Assembly: GCA_002049795.1 (NCBI GenBank)
Contig: MUKC01000042.1
Span: 1 to 33,756 of the forward strand
Direction of reading: 5' to 3'
Source of the DNA: Desulfobacca sp. 4484_104
GTDB lineage: Bacteria; Desulfobacterota; Desulfobaccia; Desulfobaccales; Desulfobaccaceae
Length of the DNA: 33,756 nucleotides
In this document: positions 17,167-25,162 of the stretch, one piece after another
How the letters are laid out: each line of letters opens with the position of its first letter
How positions within the stretch are numbered: position 1 is the first letter of the stretch
The notes under the pieces: model-generated
Database searches by the model: none
Told to the model about the DNA's origin: nothing
The model's input: the letters and a program-made list of their open reading frames with translations, nothing else
Program-made: the position numbers and the translations under genes

Positions 17167-18062
17167 ATGTCTCACCCTATCCTGGAACGGCACCTCAAAA
17201 AGCAAACCCTGCGGCCCGTTTATCTGTTTTATGGAGAGGAGGAATTTCTGCTCCGCCGGGCCTTGGAACGCCTGCAAACCGGGTTAAGGGCCGATGACCA
17301 ACAGCAGTCGGAAAAGCATATCCTGGAGGCCGAGGATACCAGCCTGGCGGAAGTGCTGAGCCAGGCGCGGGTTCCCTCTTTGTGGGGGAACGGCACCCCT
17401 ATTGGCGGCGACTTCAGGAACAGGAAGCGGCTTTAGGATTTTTCCGGCTTAAAGAAGCGGCGTTGCCCCGCTGGCTGGAGCAGGAGGCGCGTCGTCAGGG
17501 CAAGGTTCTGCCTCCGGCCGCGGCTCAGCGCCTGATCGAAACCGTGGGTGACAACCTGCTAGAGCTGGCCCAGGAGCTGGAAAAGCTAGTCCTCTATATG
17601 GGGGCCGAAAAAACCATCACTGCCCCCCTGGTTAGCCAATTGACCTGTGCTAGCCGCAGTTTTACGATCTTTGCGCTGGTCGATGCCCTGGGCCAGCGGC
17701 GGCCGGAGCAGGCCCTACAGATTTTGAAGCGCTTGCTGGAATTGGGAGAGCCGCCGCTCAAAATCCTGGTTATGCTCGCCCGGCAACTGCGTCTGCTCCT
17801 GCGCCTACAGGACTACCAAGACGCCGCCACCCCGGTCGAGGAACAGGCCCGTCGTCTGGGGCTGCCGCGAGGCATCGTCCTCAAACTGCAGCGTCAGGCC
17901 GCGCATTTCCGGGTTGCCGAGCTGCGGTCGCACCTCTTTAATTTACACCGGGCCGATCAGGGCTTAAAAACCTCTCCGCTACCACCGCGGTTATGGTTAG
18001 AAAAGGTAATCCTGGAGCTCTGCCCCCCGGTTCCTTTCAGGAACCAGCGGTTAGGGAATTGA
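17167..18062 (+). pseudogene. holA: DNA polymerase III delta subunit, broken by an out-of-frame internal deletion
   Basis: HolA opens the beta clamp in the clamp-loader complex. Frame 1 from the ATG at 17167 reads LRPVYLFYGEEEFLLRRAL, the usual delta N-terminus, to VPSLWGN, and then terminates at 17436. The family continues in frame 3 from about 17391 (RHPYWRRLQEQEAALGFF) through LPRWLEQEARRQGK and the C-terminal domain, ending at 18062. Between SLWG and the RHPYW segment normal proteins have around 40-50 residues (the strand and helices containing the VLVR-type segment), absent here. Since holA is normally essential, a disrupted real gene is hard to accept; I favour sequence or assembly error. 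Its 3' end overlaps the convergent rpsT end by 26 bases. Confidence 0.82.
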
Positions 18063-18309
18063 CTTGGCGAGTCAGTCGGGAGATTTTTCGAGCCGCGGTT
18101 TTCCAATGCAGCGTGCCACGGCCCGCCACCCGGTCGATGACCGGGATCGCTTGTTTTAAAGCAGCTTGCGCCTCTTCCGGTTGATTGCGGGCCACCGCCT
18201 GTCGGACTGCTTTAACTAATTGCTTAACCCGGGTCTTGCGACTCATGTTGCGGATGCGGCGTACTTTGCTTTGTCGGGCCCGCTTCATGGCCGAGCGATG
18301 TCTTGCCAA
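18037..18309 (-). CDS. rpsT: 30S ribosomal protein S20
   Basis: A 90-residue basic protein binding 16S rRNA early in small-subunit assembly. It matches S20 throughout: MARHRSAMKRARQSKVRR at the N-terminus, RVKQLVKAVRQAV, the EEAQAALKQAIPVIDRVAGRG segment and the HWKTAARKISRLTRQVN C-terminal helix. The start is TTG at 18309 with a strong AGGAGG about nine bases upstream; a weak TTG start is common for S20 genes and fits its known translational autoregulation. Monocistronic position at the end of the minus-strand run, with its own candidate promoter. Tail-to-tail overlap with holA. Confidence 0.96.
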   Translation of the reverse strand: MARHRSAMKRARQSKVRRIRNMSRKTRVKQLVKAVRQAVARNQPEEAQAALKQAIPVIDRVAGRGTLHWKTAARKISRLTRQVNSLTAGS

Positions 18310-18406
18310 CTAATGATCCTCCTCCAACTCTCAGGCTGTTTAATAATAAGGGCCACCGGATGGGCCTGCAGGTGTGTTCCTACTCGATCAATCCTGGGTG
18401 GTTAGT

Positions 18407-18434
18407 GAAATATCATATTTTAAGCCGCTGTCAA
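18407..18434 (-). promoter_or_regulatory. Candidate promoter for rpsT
   Basis: On the minus strand TTGACA (18434-18429) is followed after 16 bases by TATTTC (18412-18407). The -35 is perfect, the -10 poor. The A+T-rich gap ahead of a ribosomal protein gene supports it. Confidence 0.35.
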
Positions 18435-18439
18435 GTCAT

Positions 18440-18459
18440 AAAAGCAGTGCCATGCTTTT
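18440..18459 (-). terminator. Weak hairpin after pgsA
   Basis: AAAAGCA and TGCTTTT form a seven-base stem around a six-base loop, just beyond the pgsA stop, and the 3' arm ends in T residues. The stem is A+T-rich, so it would be a weak terminator separating pgsA from the rpsT promoter. Confidence 0.25.
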
Positions 18460-18464
18460 GCCTT

Positions 18465-19022
18465 TTAACTTGCTTGGCGGAAGAAATTTAAAAAATAGCT
18501 GACACCCGAAATCAAGGTGACAACCAGTGCCAACCAGATCAAGATGGTGCCGAGCTGATGGAAATCGACCCCGGCATAGGGGTAGTGTAGAATCAAGGCA
18601 AACAAGGCGCTCATTTGGAGCACGGTTTTGAACTTGCCCCAACGGTCGGCCGCCAAGATAATCCCCTCTGCCGCGGCCAGCCCCCGCAGTCCGGTTACTG
18701 CCAGTTCCCGGCCAATGATCACAAAGGCCATCCAGGCCGCCACCCGGTCCAGGGCAATGAGCATGATCAGGGCGGCCGAGACCAGGAGTTTATCGGCCAG
18801 GGGATCCATAAATTTGCCGCCGCGGGTAACCAGGCTCTGACGCCGAGCAAAAAAGCCATCCAACAGATCGGTCATCCCGGCTCCCAGGAAAAACATCGCC
18901 GCACAGAAACTAGGGGCTTTGCCGGGAAAGCTCAACAGCACGATAAGCACCGGAATGGCCACCACCCGGATACTGGTCAGGGTATTGGGCAGATTCCAGA
19001 ACGACACCGAATTGGGCCTCAT
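18465..19022 (-). CDS. pgsA: CDP-diacylglycerol-glycerol-3-phosphate 3-phosphatidyltransferase
   Basis: This inner-membrane enzyme makes phosphatidylglycerol-phosphate from CDP-diacylglycerol. From the ATG at 19022 it is 185 residues, starting MRPNSVSFWNLPNTLTSIRV as typical for PgsA. The CDP-alcohol phosphotransferase motif is complete: DLLDGFFARRQ followed by GGKFMDPLADK, giving the four metal-binding aspartates. Four or five further hydrophobic segments follow (SAALIMLIALDRVAAWMAFV and others). A TTG nine codons upstream is possible, but it would overlap the transaldolase gene by 25 bases; the ATG lies two bases after that gene's stop, which favours coupling. Confidence 0.93.
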   Translation of the reverse strand: MRPNSVSFWNLPNTLTSIRVVAIPVLIVLLSFPGKAPSFCAAMFFLGAGMTDLLDGFFARRQSLVTRGGKFMDPLADKLLVSAALIMLIALDRVAAWMAFVIIGRELAVTGLRGLAAAEGIILAADRWGKFKTVLQMSALFALILHYPYAGVDFHQLGTILIWLALVVTLISGVSYFLNFFRQAS

Positions 19023-19024
19023 GG

Positions 19025-19684
19025 TTATGATCTTTGCACCCGCTGCCAATCCGCCATGAATTTTTCCAAACCGATATCAGTAAGGGGGTGGCGGATTAAT
19101 TGCATAAGCACTTTGTAAGGAATCGTAGCAATATCCGCTCCGGCCAGGGCCGCTTGCAGGACGTGCAGCGGATGGCGGATGCTGGCCACAATTACTTCGG
19201 TATCAAATCCATAATTATCGAATATGGTGAGCAGTTGCTCAACGATTTCCATGCCGGTATGATTGATGTCATCCAGACGGCCGATGAAAGGGCTGACATA
19301 AGCCGCCCCCGCCTTGGCCGCCAGCAACCCTTGGACCGCCTGAAAGATCAGGGTGACGTTGACCCTGATGCCCTCGTTGGATAGAATCCGGGTCGCCTTC
19401 AAGCCTTCCACGGTCATAGGGATTTTAACTACCACCTGTTCATGAAGACTGGCTAACTTCCGGGCCTCCGGGACCATATCCTCACTCTGCGTGTTCAGAA
19501 CCTCGGCACTGACCGGGGCCTGGACCAGGTCGCAGATCCGTTTAATCTGCTCCTGAAAACCGGCAATATCATGACACCCAGCCTTGGAACACAGGGTAGG
19601 ATTGGTAGTCACCCCATCTACCAGACCCAGCCGGTAAGCTTCCTGGATTTCATCGAAGTCAGCAGTATCTATAAAAAATTTCAT
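19025..19684 (-). CDS. tal: Small transaldolase / fructose-6-phosphate aldolase-type protein
   Basis: A 219-residue short transaldolase of the TalC/FSA family, cytoplasmic, transferring a dihydroxyacetone unit between sugar phosphates. [24 protein letters not shown], the Schiff-base Lys87 in [28 protein letters not shown] and the IIVASIRH-type segment are all present and the length is normal. Sequence alone does not settle whether it acts as transaldolase or fructose-6-phosphate aldolase; bacteria of this type usually use it as transaldolase. Its start overlaps the stop of the preceding YHS-like gene by four bases. Confidence 0.93.
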   Translation of the reverse strand: MKFFIDTADFDEIQEAYRLGLVDGVTTNPTLCSKAGCHDIAGFQEQIKRICDLVQAPVSAEVLNTQSEDMVPEARKLASLHEQVVVKIPMTVEGLKATRILSNEGIRVNVTLIFQAVQGLLAAKAGAAYVSPFIGRLDDINHTGMEIVEQLLTIFDNYGFDTEVIVASIRHPLHVLQAALAGADIATIPYKVLMQLIRHPLTDIGLEKFMADWQRVQRS

Positions 19685-19962
19685 TCTGAACTCCTTTCTG
19701 AAACAAATTGGTGCGGGGCTTGCAGGAAACGCTTGCGGCAGCCTTCGGAACAGAAATAGTAATCCTTGCCGTTCTGCGAGGCCTTTAGGGCCTCACGCCG
19801 CGGAATAAAGGTTTTACAGACCGGGTCCTGGACCAGGGCATCGCCCTGAACCTCATCCCGCGGCGGGGGAGAACCGGCCGGCGGGATGAACAAGCGGCTG
19901 ATCTTTCTGGCTAACTTATAGCCCAGATAGCCTAACAGTATCAAAAATATCAAACGGTACAA
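19681..19962 (-). CDS. Small membrane-anchored YHS/TRASH-like metal-binding protein
   Basis: A 93-residue protein. An N-terminal hydrophobic helix ([18 protein letters not shown]) is followed by a proline-rich linker and a YHS/TRASH-like domain: [16 protein letters not shown], then [13 protein letters not shown], with three cysteines placed as in metal-binding TRASH domains. Homologues with this layout are widespread, small and uncharacterised; a role in metal sensing or handling at the membrane is possible. It lies nine bases after folK and overlaps the transaldolase gene, so it belongs to the long minus-strand unit. Confidence 0.75.
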   Translation of the reverse strand: MYRLIFLILLGYLGYKLARKISRLFIPPAGSPPPRDEVQGDALVQDPVCKTFIPRREALKASQNGKDYYFCSEGCRKRFLQAPHQFVSERSSE

Positions 19963-19971
19963 AATCTAACC

Positions 19972-20458
19972 TCAAAGTTTATGAGCTACCCGCGCCGCCG
20001 GTTCCAACTGGGCCAGGAGCTGGGTTATGGTCTGCTGGAGGCCAGGATGCCAGGCGTGGGGAGCAATCTCCGCCAGGGGGATCAACACAAAACCCCGCCG
20101 ATGCATCTCGGGATGGGGCAACGTCAGGGTCGGGGTCTCCAGAACCAGATCATTATATAATAACAGGTCAAGGTCAATAAGGCGAGGCCCCCAGTGCCGG
20201 GGCCGCACCCGGCCCATGTCATGCTCTATAGCTAACAGTCTAGCCAGTAACGCCTCCGCCCCCAGTTGGGTGCGTAGTCGGGCGACGGCATTGATAAACC
20301 AGGGCTGATCCGTAACTCCGACCGGCGGCGTGGCGTAATAAGCGGAGACCTGCTCGATTTCTATTCCGGCAATGGCGGCCAACCGCTGCTGAGCCTCATC
20401 CAGCCGGGCCGCCGGGTCATTTAAATTTGACCCTAAGCCGATGTAGGCGATATGCCAT
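19972..20458 (-). CDS. folK: 2-amino-4-hydroxy-6-hydroxymethyldihydropteridine pyrophosphokinase with a disturbed start
   Basis: FolK pyrophosphorylates the pterin precursor of folate. The reading frame shows the usual N-terminus IAYIGLGSNLNDPAARLDEA, then YYATPPVGVTDQPWFINAV, the signature RHWGPRLIDLDLLLYND with the two magnesium aspartates, and LPHPEMHRRGFVLIPLAEIAP. The body is complete. The start is not: the only ATG in the right place (20458) is one base out of frame with IAYIGLG, and the in-frame sequence back to the TAG at 20511-20509 contains no ATG, GTG or TTG before 20382, which is too far inside. Removing a single G after that ATG would restore M-H-I-A-Y. So either there is a one-base sequence error or an unusual initiation codon. 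The coordinate given assumes the ATG. Confidence 0.8.
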
Positions 20459-20465
20459 GCTTGAG

Positions 20466-20493
20466 TTTTCGGTTTTCGGTTTTCGGTTTTCGG
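20466..20493. repeat. Four tandem heptamers (TTTTCGG)
   Basis: Four exact copies of TTTTCGG on the plus strand (CCGAAAA in the direction of folK) end seven bases before the folK ATG, replacing the expected ribosome-binding region. A tract of seven-base units is prone to slippage, so copy number could vary between cells. Whether it changes folK expression is unknown. Confidence 0.85.
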
Positions 20494-20551
20494 TTTAACG
20501 ATTTTATCCTAATTGAGGCGCGGTCAGCTAGACCAAAGGTCCCAGTCGCCT

Positions 20552-21724
20552 TCAACTTAATTTTGCTAGCCGTGTCAGGGCCTCTTCGATCCGAGCCTGA
20601 TCCACGGTTAAGGCCAGCCGCACATAACCTTCACCTGGCGCCCCGAAGCCATTGCCGGGAGTGGTGACAATGCCGGCCTGTTCCAGCAAGTAAGAGGTAA
20701 ACTGGGCCGAAGTAAATCCGGGCGGCACGGTCAGCCAGACATAAAAGGTCGCCTTGGGAAGGTCCACCGTGTAGCCTAGCTTTTGCAGGCCCTGGACCAG
20801 AATATCGCGGCGTTGCTGGTAAATCCGGCAACTTTCCCGTTCGGCCACCAGGGCCTGGTCTGAGTTCAAAGCGGTAATCCCGGCCCATTGAATCGCATTG
20901 AACACCCCGGAGTCAATATTGCTCTTCACCAGACCCAGGCCTTCGACCAGTTCGGCGTTGCCCACTGCAAACCCCAGCCGCCAGCCGGTCATGTTAAAGG
21001 TCTTGGACAGCGAATGGAATTCAATGCCGATTTGCTTGGCCCCCGGCGTTTCCAAAAAGCTCGGCGGCCGGAAGCCATCATAGGCCAACTCGGTGTAAGC
21101 CGCGTCGTGTACGGCAATAATCTGATATGCTTGGCAGAAATCGGTTACCTGTCTGAAAAACTCCTGGTCCGCCACCGCCGCAGTGGGGTTGTTGGGATAG
21201 TTGAAAAAAAGCATCTTGGCCTGGCGGGCAACCTCTGCCGGAATCTGGCTTAAATCCGGCAAGAAATTATTTTCTTTGAGTAAGGGCAAAAAATAGGACT
21301 GCGCCCCGGCAAACAGGGTGCCGATATGATAAACCGGATAGGCCGGACTGGTGATCAGGTTGAGGTCACCGGGGTTGTTGAAGGCCAGAGGCATATGAGC
21401 CAGTCCCTCTTTGGAGCCGATCAGGGTGACTACTTCCCGCTTGGGGTCCAGTTCGACTCCGAAGCGGTGCTGGTACCAGCGGGCCACTTCGACCCGGAAA
21501 TCATCCATCCCGGAATAGGAGGGATAGCGGTGCGTACTGGGATCCTGGGCCGCTTCTTGCAGCCGTTTGATAATAAACTGCGGTGTTGGCAGATCCGGGT
21601 CCCCCACCCCCAAATCAATGATATCCACCCCCCTGGTCTTGACTTCCTCTTTCATCCGATCAATCTCTCGGAAGAGATAGGGGGGCAACTGTTTCAGACG
21701 CTCCGAGAACTCAAAGGGGGGCAT
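20552..21724 (-). CDS. dapL: LL-diaminopimelate aminotransferase
   Basis: A 390-residue class I/II PLP aminotransferase converting tetrahydrodipicolinate directly to LL-diaminopimelate, bypassing the succinylase or acetylase steps. RLKQLPPYLFREIDRMK at the N-terminus, IDLGVGDPDLPTP, HRYPSYSGM, SKEGLAHMPLAF, FFNYPNNPT and the PLP lysine Lys241 in SLSKTFNMTGWRLG are typical of the bacterial DapL group. The assignment over other aminotransferases rests on these motifs plus its position with dapA, dapB, dapF and lysA in one run; no dapD or dapE is seen. It follows the FAH-family gene after a 117-base gap containing a large hairpin repeat. Confidence 0.88.
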   Translation of the reverse strand: MPPFEFSERLKQLPPYLFREIDRMKEEVKTRGVDIIDLGVGDPDLPTPQFIIKRLQEAAQDPSTHRYPSYSGMDDFRVEVARWYQHRFGVELDPKREVVTLIGSKEGLAHMPLAFNNPGDLNLITSPAYPVYHIGTLFAGAQSYFLPLLKENNFLPDLSQIPAEVARQAKMLFFNYPNNPTAAVADQEFFRQVTDFCQAYQIIAVHDAAYTELAYDGFRPPSFLETPGAKQIGIEFHSLSKTFNMTGWRLGFAVGNAELVEGLGLVKSNIDSGVFNAIQWAGITALNSDQALVAERESCRIYQQRRDILVQGLQKLGYTVDLPKATFYVWLTVPPGFTSAQFTSYLLEQAGIVTTPGNGFGAPGEGYVRLALTVDQARIEEALTRLAKLS

Positions 21725-21760
21725 GAATCAACTATCCTCCAGGAAATATTAATTCTTATC

Positions 21761-21827
21761 ACGCCAAGACGCAAAGTCGCAAAGAGTTTTTTGATCTTCG
21801 GCGTCTTTGCGTCCTGGCGTCTTGGCG
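21761..21827. repeat. Large imperfect palindrome of the CGCCAAGACGCAAAG type
   Basis: The left arm (21761-21785) and right arm (21799-21827) pair over about 25 bases, starting with CGCCAAGACGC against GCGTCTTGGCG, around a T-rich loop. Sequences built from 'gcgtctttgcgtcttggcg' blocks are a common intergenic repeat in many bacteria, from memory. It sits between the FAH-family gene and dapL, where the hairpin could affect mRNA stability or termination. Confidence 0.8.
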
Positions 21828-21841
21828 AGGGATTACTACGA

Positions 21842-22612
21842 TTATTCATGGCTATCAACGACCACCCGGTTACGCAAAGTGCCGATGCCTTCGACACGGA
21901 TTTCCACCACATCGCCGGGCTGCAGCGGGCCGATTCCGGCCGGGGTGCCGGTGGCGATCACGTCGCCAGGGAGCAGCGTCATGATGTGCGAAATAAAGCT
22001 GATTAGGGTCGTCACCCGAAACACCATATCCTGGGTATTGCCCTGTTGGCGGTGCTCGCCGTTCACCAGGGCCGCGAGGTTCAGATTATCCGGGTCGCCG
22101 ATCTCGGTCTCAATCCAGGGGCCTAAGGGCGCAAAGGTATCAAAGCTTTTGGAGCGGGTAAACTGGCTGTCTTGCTTTTGCAGATCCCGGGCCGTGACAT
22201 CGTTAAAACAGGTATAGCCCAGAATGTAGTCTTGAGCCGCGGCCTCCGCCACCCGGTGGGCCGTCCGACCGATGACCACTCCCAACTCGGCCTCATAATC
22301 CACCTGCTGCGACTGCGATGGATAAACGATATCCGCCTCAGGGCCGATTACCGCGGTAGAAGGTTTGAGAAAGATCAAGGGTTCGGTGGGCAGCAGCATT
22401 TTCAGTTCAGCGGCATGATCGCGGTAGTTGAGGCCCAGGGCGACGATCTTGCTGGGCTCACAGGGGGCCAAGAGCCGCACTGCGTCCCAGGGGATGGTCT
22501 CTCCGGTCTCGCGGAGCTCATCGAAGGGCAGTTTCTGCAAGGGCCAAATGGTCTGGTCTGTCAAAATCCCATAGCGGATTTGCTGTTGATAATCAAAGCG
22601 GACCAATCGCAT
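21842..22612 (-). CDS. Fumarylacetoacetate hydrolase (FAH) family protein
   Basis: A 256-residue single-domain FAH-fold enzyme. It shows the family metal site and pocket: VALGLNYRDHAAEL, DYEAELGVVIG (metal-binding Glu), GYTCFNDVTARDLQ (Asp), SKSFDTFAPLGPWI, and a C-terminal LLPGDVIATGTPAGIGPLQPGD. The family includes acylpyruvases, oxaloacetate decarboxylases/tautomerases and 2-hydroxyhepta-diene-dioate isomerases, and the sequence does not distinguish them. It lies four bases from the dapB stop, within the lysine genes; whether it repairs a side product such as enol-oxaloacetate is speculation. Confidence 0.88.
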   Translation of the reverse strand: MRLVRFDYQQQIRYGILTDQTIWPLQKLPFDELRETGETIPWDAVRLLAPCEPSKIVALGLNYRDHAAELKMLLPTEPLIFLKPSTAVIGPEADIVYPSQSQQVDYEAELGVVIGRTAHRVAEAAAQDYILGYTCFNDVTARDLQKQDSQFTRSKSFDTFAPLGPWIETEIGDPDNLNLAALVNGEHRQQGNTQDMVFRVTTLISFISHIMTLLPGDVIATGTPAGIGPLQPGDVVEIRVEGIGTLRNRVVVDSHE

Positions 22613-22615
22613 CAG

Positions 22616-23419
22616 TTACTTCAGCCCCAGGACATCCTGCATATCGTAAAAACCCGGCGGTTGGGTGACGATCCACTGGGCCGCCTGTACCGCGCCCCGG
22701 GCAAAGTTGTCCCGATTATGGGCCCGATGGATGATTTCCAGGCGTTCCCCGACCCCACCGAAGATCACCGTATGCTCCCCGACAATGTCCCCGGCCCGGA
22801 CGGTTTGGATGCCGATTTCTTCGGCGCTGCGTTCGCCGATCAGACCATGCCGTTCATAAACCCCCACCTTATCCAGATTGCGGCTGAGGCTTTGGGCGAT
22901 AAGCTGGGCCAGCTTCATGGCGGTGCCGCTGGGGGCGTCCTTTTTCAGGCGATGATGGGCCTCGACGATCTCTACATCGTAGCCGGAGCTCAAGACCTGG
23001 GCAATATCCTGGACCACCTTGAACATCAGGTTAACCCCGACGCTCATGTTGGGGGCCAGCACCACCCGGGCTTTTTGGGCCGATTGCTGAATCTCCTCCA
23101 CTTGGGCAGCGGAAAACCCGGTGGTGCCGATGACCATGGCCTTGCCGGCCGGGGCCGCCGCCTTCAGGTGGGCCAGGGAGGCCTCGGGATGGGTAAAATC
23201 CAAGATTACCTCCCCGGCCTCAAGCACCTCGGTCAGACTGCCAGCGATCGGCAGGCCCAGGCGGGGCAGGCCGACGACTTCCCCGACATCGCGGCCGATG
23301 GCCGCATGCCCCGGCTTTTCAAAGGCCGCGGCCAGGGTAATGCCCTCCGCGGCGTTGAGCATATGAATAATACGGCCACCCATTCGCCCGGCGGCACCGG
23401 CGACAATTGCCTTAATCAT
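22616..23419 (-). CDS. dapB: 4-hydroxy-tetrahydrodipicolinate reductase
   Basis: DapB reduces hydroxytetrahydrodipicolinate to tetrahydrodipicolinate with NAD(P)H in lysine and cell-wall synthesis. At 267 residues it is full length. It has the dinucleotide motif AGAAGRMGGRI, LDFTHPEA, VIGTTGFS, APNMSVGVNL, and the catalytic EAHHRLKKDAPSGTA with His155/His156 and Lys160. It starts 14 bases after the dapA stop and is followed by the FAH-family gene. Confidence 0.96.
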   Translation of the reverse strand: MIKAIVAGAAGRMGGRIIHMLNAAEGITLAAAFEKPGHAAIGRDVGEVVGLPRLGLPIAGSLTEVLEAGEVILDFTHPEASLAHLKAAAPAGKAMVIGTTGFSAAQVEEIQQSAQKARVVLAPNMSVGVNLMFKVVQDIAQVLSSGYDVEIVEAHHRLKKDAPSGTAMKLAQLIAQSLSRNLDKVGVYERHGLIGERSAEEIGIQTVRAGDIVGEHTVIFGGVGERLEIIHRAHNRDNFARGAVQAAQWIVTQPPGFYDMQDVLGLK

Positions 23420-23433
23420 TGCTACTCCCCGTT

Positions 23434-24309
23434 TTAGGTTATTAATCCATACCTTACCATCACCTGCCGCAGCTTGTCCTCATTGGCGGCGGACATGGGG
23501 CATAACGGCAGCCGGACTTCGCCGGTGATTTTGCCCATCAACTTCAGGGTGGTCTTGGCGGGCACCGGGTTGGTTTCAAAAAACATGGCTTCCATCAGAG
23601 GCAACATCTTATAGTGCAGTTGCCGCGCCCGGGCCAGATCTCCGCCCAGATAAGCATCGCACATCTGGGCCATATCTTTAGGCGCGACATTAGAGATCAC
23701 CGAAATCACCCCTTTGCCGCCCATAGCCATCAGCGGCAAGGCGGTGAAGTCATCGCCGGACAGCACGGTGATTTTGTCGCCACAGAGCTGCACGACTTTG
23801 GACCCCTGCTTGAGATCTCCGGTCGCCTCTTTGATCCCGACGATATTAGGGAACTCCGCCAGTCGGGCCACGGTTTCGGGCAGCAGATTGAGGCTGGTGC
23901 GCCCCGGCACATTGTAAACGATGATCGGAATTTTGGTGGCCTCGGCAACTTTTTTATAGTGTTGATACAGACCCTCTTGCGTCGGTTTATTGTAGTAAGG
24001 AGTAATCATCAGGGCCGCGTCGGCACCGGCGGTTTGCGCGTGTTTGGTCAATTCCAGGGCTTCGGCGGTATTATTGGAGCCGGAACCGGCGATTACCGGC
24101 ACCCGTTTGTTCACCTGGGCGATGCAGATCTCTACTACCCGTTTATGTTCCGCATGGGATAGGGTGGCGGACTCCCCGGTAGTGCCACAGGGCACGATGC
24201 CATGGGTGCCATTGGCGATCTGGAATTCAATCAGTTGCCGGTAGGCCTCTTCATCTAACTGGCCATTTTGGAACGGCGTCACGATGGCCACGATAGCCCC
24301 TTGAAACAT
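23434..24309 (-). CDS. dapA: 4-hydroxy-tetrahydrodipicolinate synthase
   Basis: DapA condenses pyruvate with aspartate semialdehyde, the first committed lysine step. The 291-residue TIM-barrel protein carries VTPF, the substrate loop GTTGES (42-47), Tyr132 in IIVYNVPGRTS and the Schiff-base Lys160 in IVGIKEATGD, all in expected positions. The start is ATG at 24309, twelve bases after dapF. No lysine riboswitch is visible near it. Confidence 0.96.
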   Translation of the reverse strand: MFQGAIVAIVTPFQNGQLDEEAYRQLIEFQIANGTHGIVPCGTTGESATLSHAEHKRVVEICIAQVNKRVPVIAGSGSNNTAEALELTKHAQTAGADAALMITPYYNKPTQEGLYQHYKKVAEATKIPIIVYNVPGRTSLNLLPETVARLAEFPNIVGIKEATGDLKQGSKVVQLCGDKITVLSGDDFTALPLMAMGGKGVISVISNVAPKDMAQMCDAYLGGDLARARQLHYKMLPLMEAMFFETNPVPAKTTLKLMGKITGEVRLPLCPMSAANEDKLRQVMVRYGLIT

Positions 24310-24321
24310 ATCTTTCCCTCC

Positions 24322-25146
24322 TTACTGCAATTCTTCAGTCCATAGCTCACCCTGGTAAACCACCAGGGCCTCTCCTTCTAAGCTGACCGCGGCAAAACCG
24401 TGATCCTGGCGATCAAAGAAGACCTTCAGGGTTTCCCCACTCCAGGGCCGCACTATAACCGGGGAACTTAGGTCCTCCAAGTATGCGGCGATCAGGGCCG
24501 CGGCCACCGCGCCGGTCCCGCAGGCCAGGGTTTCGTCTTCCACCCCCCGTTCATAAGTGCGCAGGGCAATCTCCTGGGGTCCCCGGCGTTCAAAGAAATT
24601 GACGTTGGTGCCGGTCGGCTGAAACAGGGAATGATAGCGGATGGCCCGTCCTACTTCCACTACCGGCGCGGCTTCCAGGTCCGGCACCATGAAGACCATA
24701 TGGGGCACCCCGGTATTGATAAAATGTCCGGTCCAGGTCTGCCCCGGCAACGGGATCGTCAGATTAAGCTTCAGATCCTGGGGCGCACCCATTTCCAGTT
24801 TGACCTGACGGCCCTTGACCTCGGCATGGATCAGGCCGGCCAGGGTTTCAAAGGCCAGTTTTTCTCGGGCAATGCCATTGAGCAGGGCAAAGCGGGCGGC
24901 ACAACGTCCGCCATTGCCACACATCTCGGCTTCGGAGCCGTCGGCATTGAAAAACCGCCACCCGAAATCTACCTTAGCGGAAGGCTCAATAAAAATCAAG
25001 CCATCGGCGCCGACCCCGATTTTGCGGGCACAGACGGCACGGACAAACCCGCAGCGCTCGGCTTCGGCCACCACGGGGCGGCGATGATCGATCAGGACAA
25101 AATCGTTGCCACTGCCGTGCATCTTCCAGAACGGGATATGCGCCAT
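24322..25146 (-). CDS. dapF: Diaminopimelate epimerase
   Basis: DapF converts LL- to meso-diaminopimelate by a two-base, cofactor-free mechanism. The 274-residue protein has FWKMHGSGNDFVLID, the first catalytic cysteine Cys76 in AEMCGNGGRC, and the second, Cys209, in ETLACGTGAVA; length is normal. It lies between lysA and dapA in transcription order and gives the D,L isomer needed both by LysA and by peptidoglycan. Confidence 0.96.
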   Translation of the reverse strand: MAHIPFWKMHGSGNDFVLIDHRRPVVAEAERCGFVRAVCARKIGVGADGLIFIEPSAKVDFGWRFFNADGSEAEMCGNGGRCAARFALLNGIAREKLAFETLAGLIHAEVKGRQVKLEMGAPQDLKLNLTIPLPGQTWTGHFINTGVPHMVFMVPDLEAAPVVEVGRAIRYHSLFQPTGTNVNFFERRGPQEIALRTYERGVEDETLACGTGAVAAALIAAYLEDLSSPVIVRPWSGETLKVFFDRQDHGFAAVSLEGEALVVYQGELWTEELQ

Positions 25147-25162
25147 TAAAGATATACCTCAG

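Noticed and set aside
22172-23437. 421-codon plus-strand frame opposite dapB and the FAH-family gene
   Set aside because: Long only because of G+C-rich codon bias; composition is His/Gln/Gly-rich, with no family motif, and it crosses two real genes.
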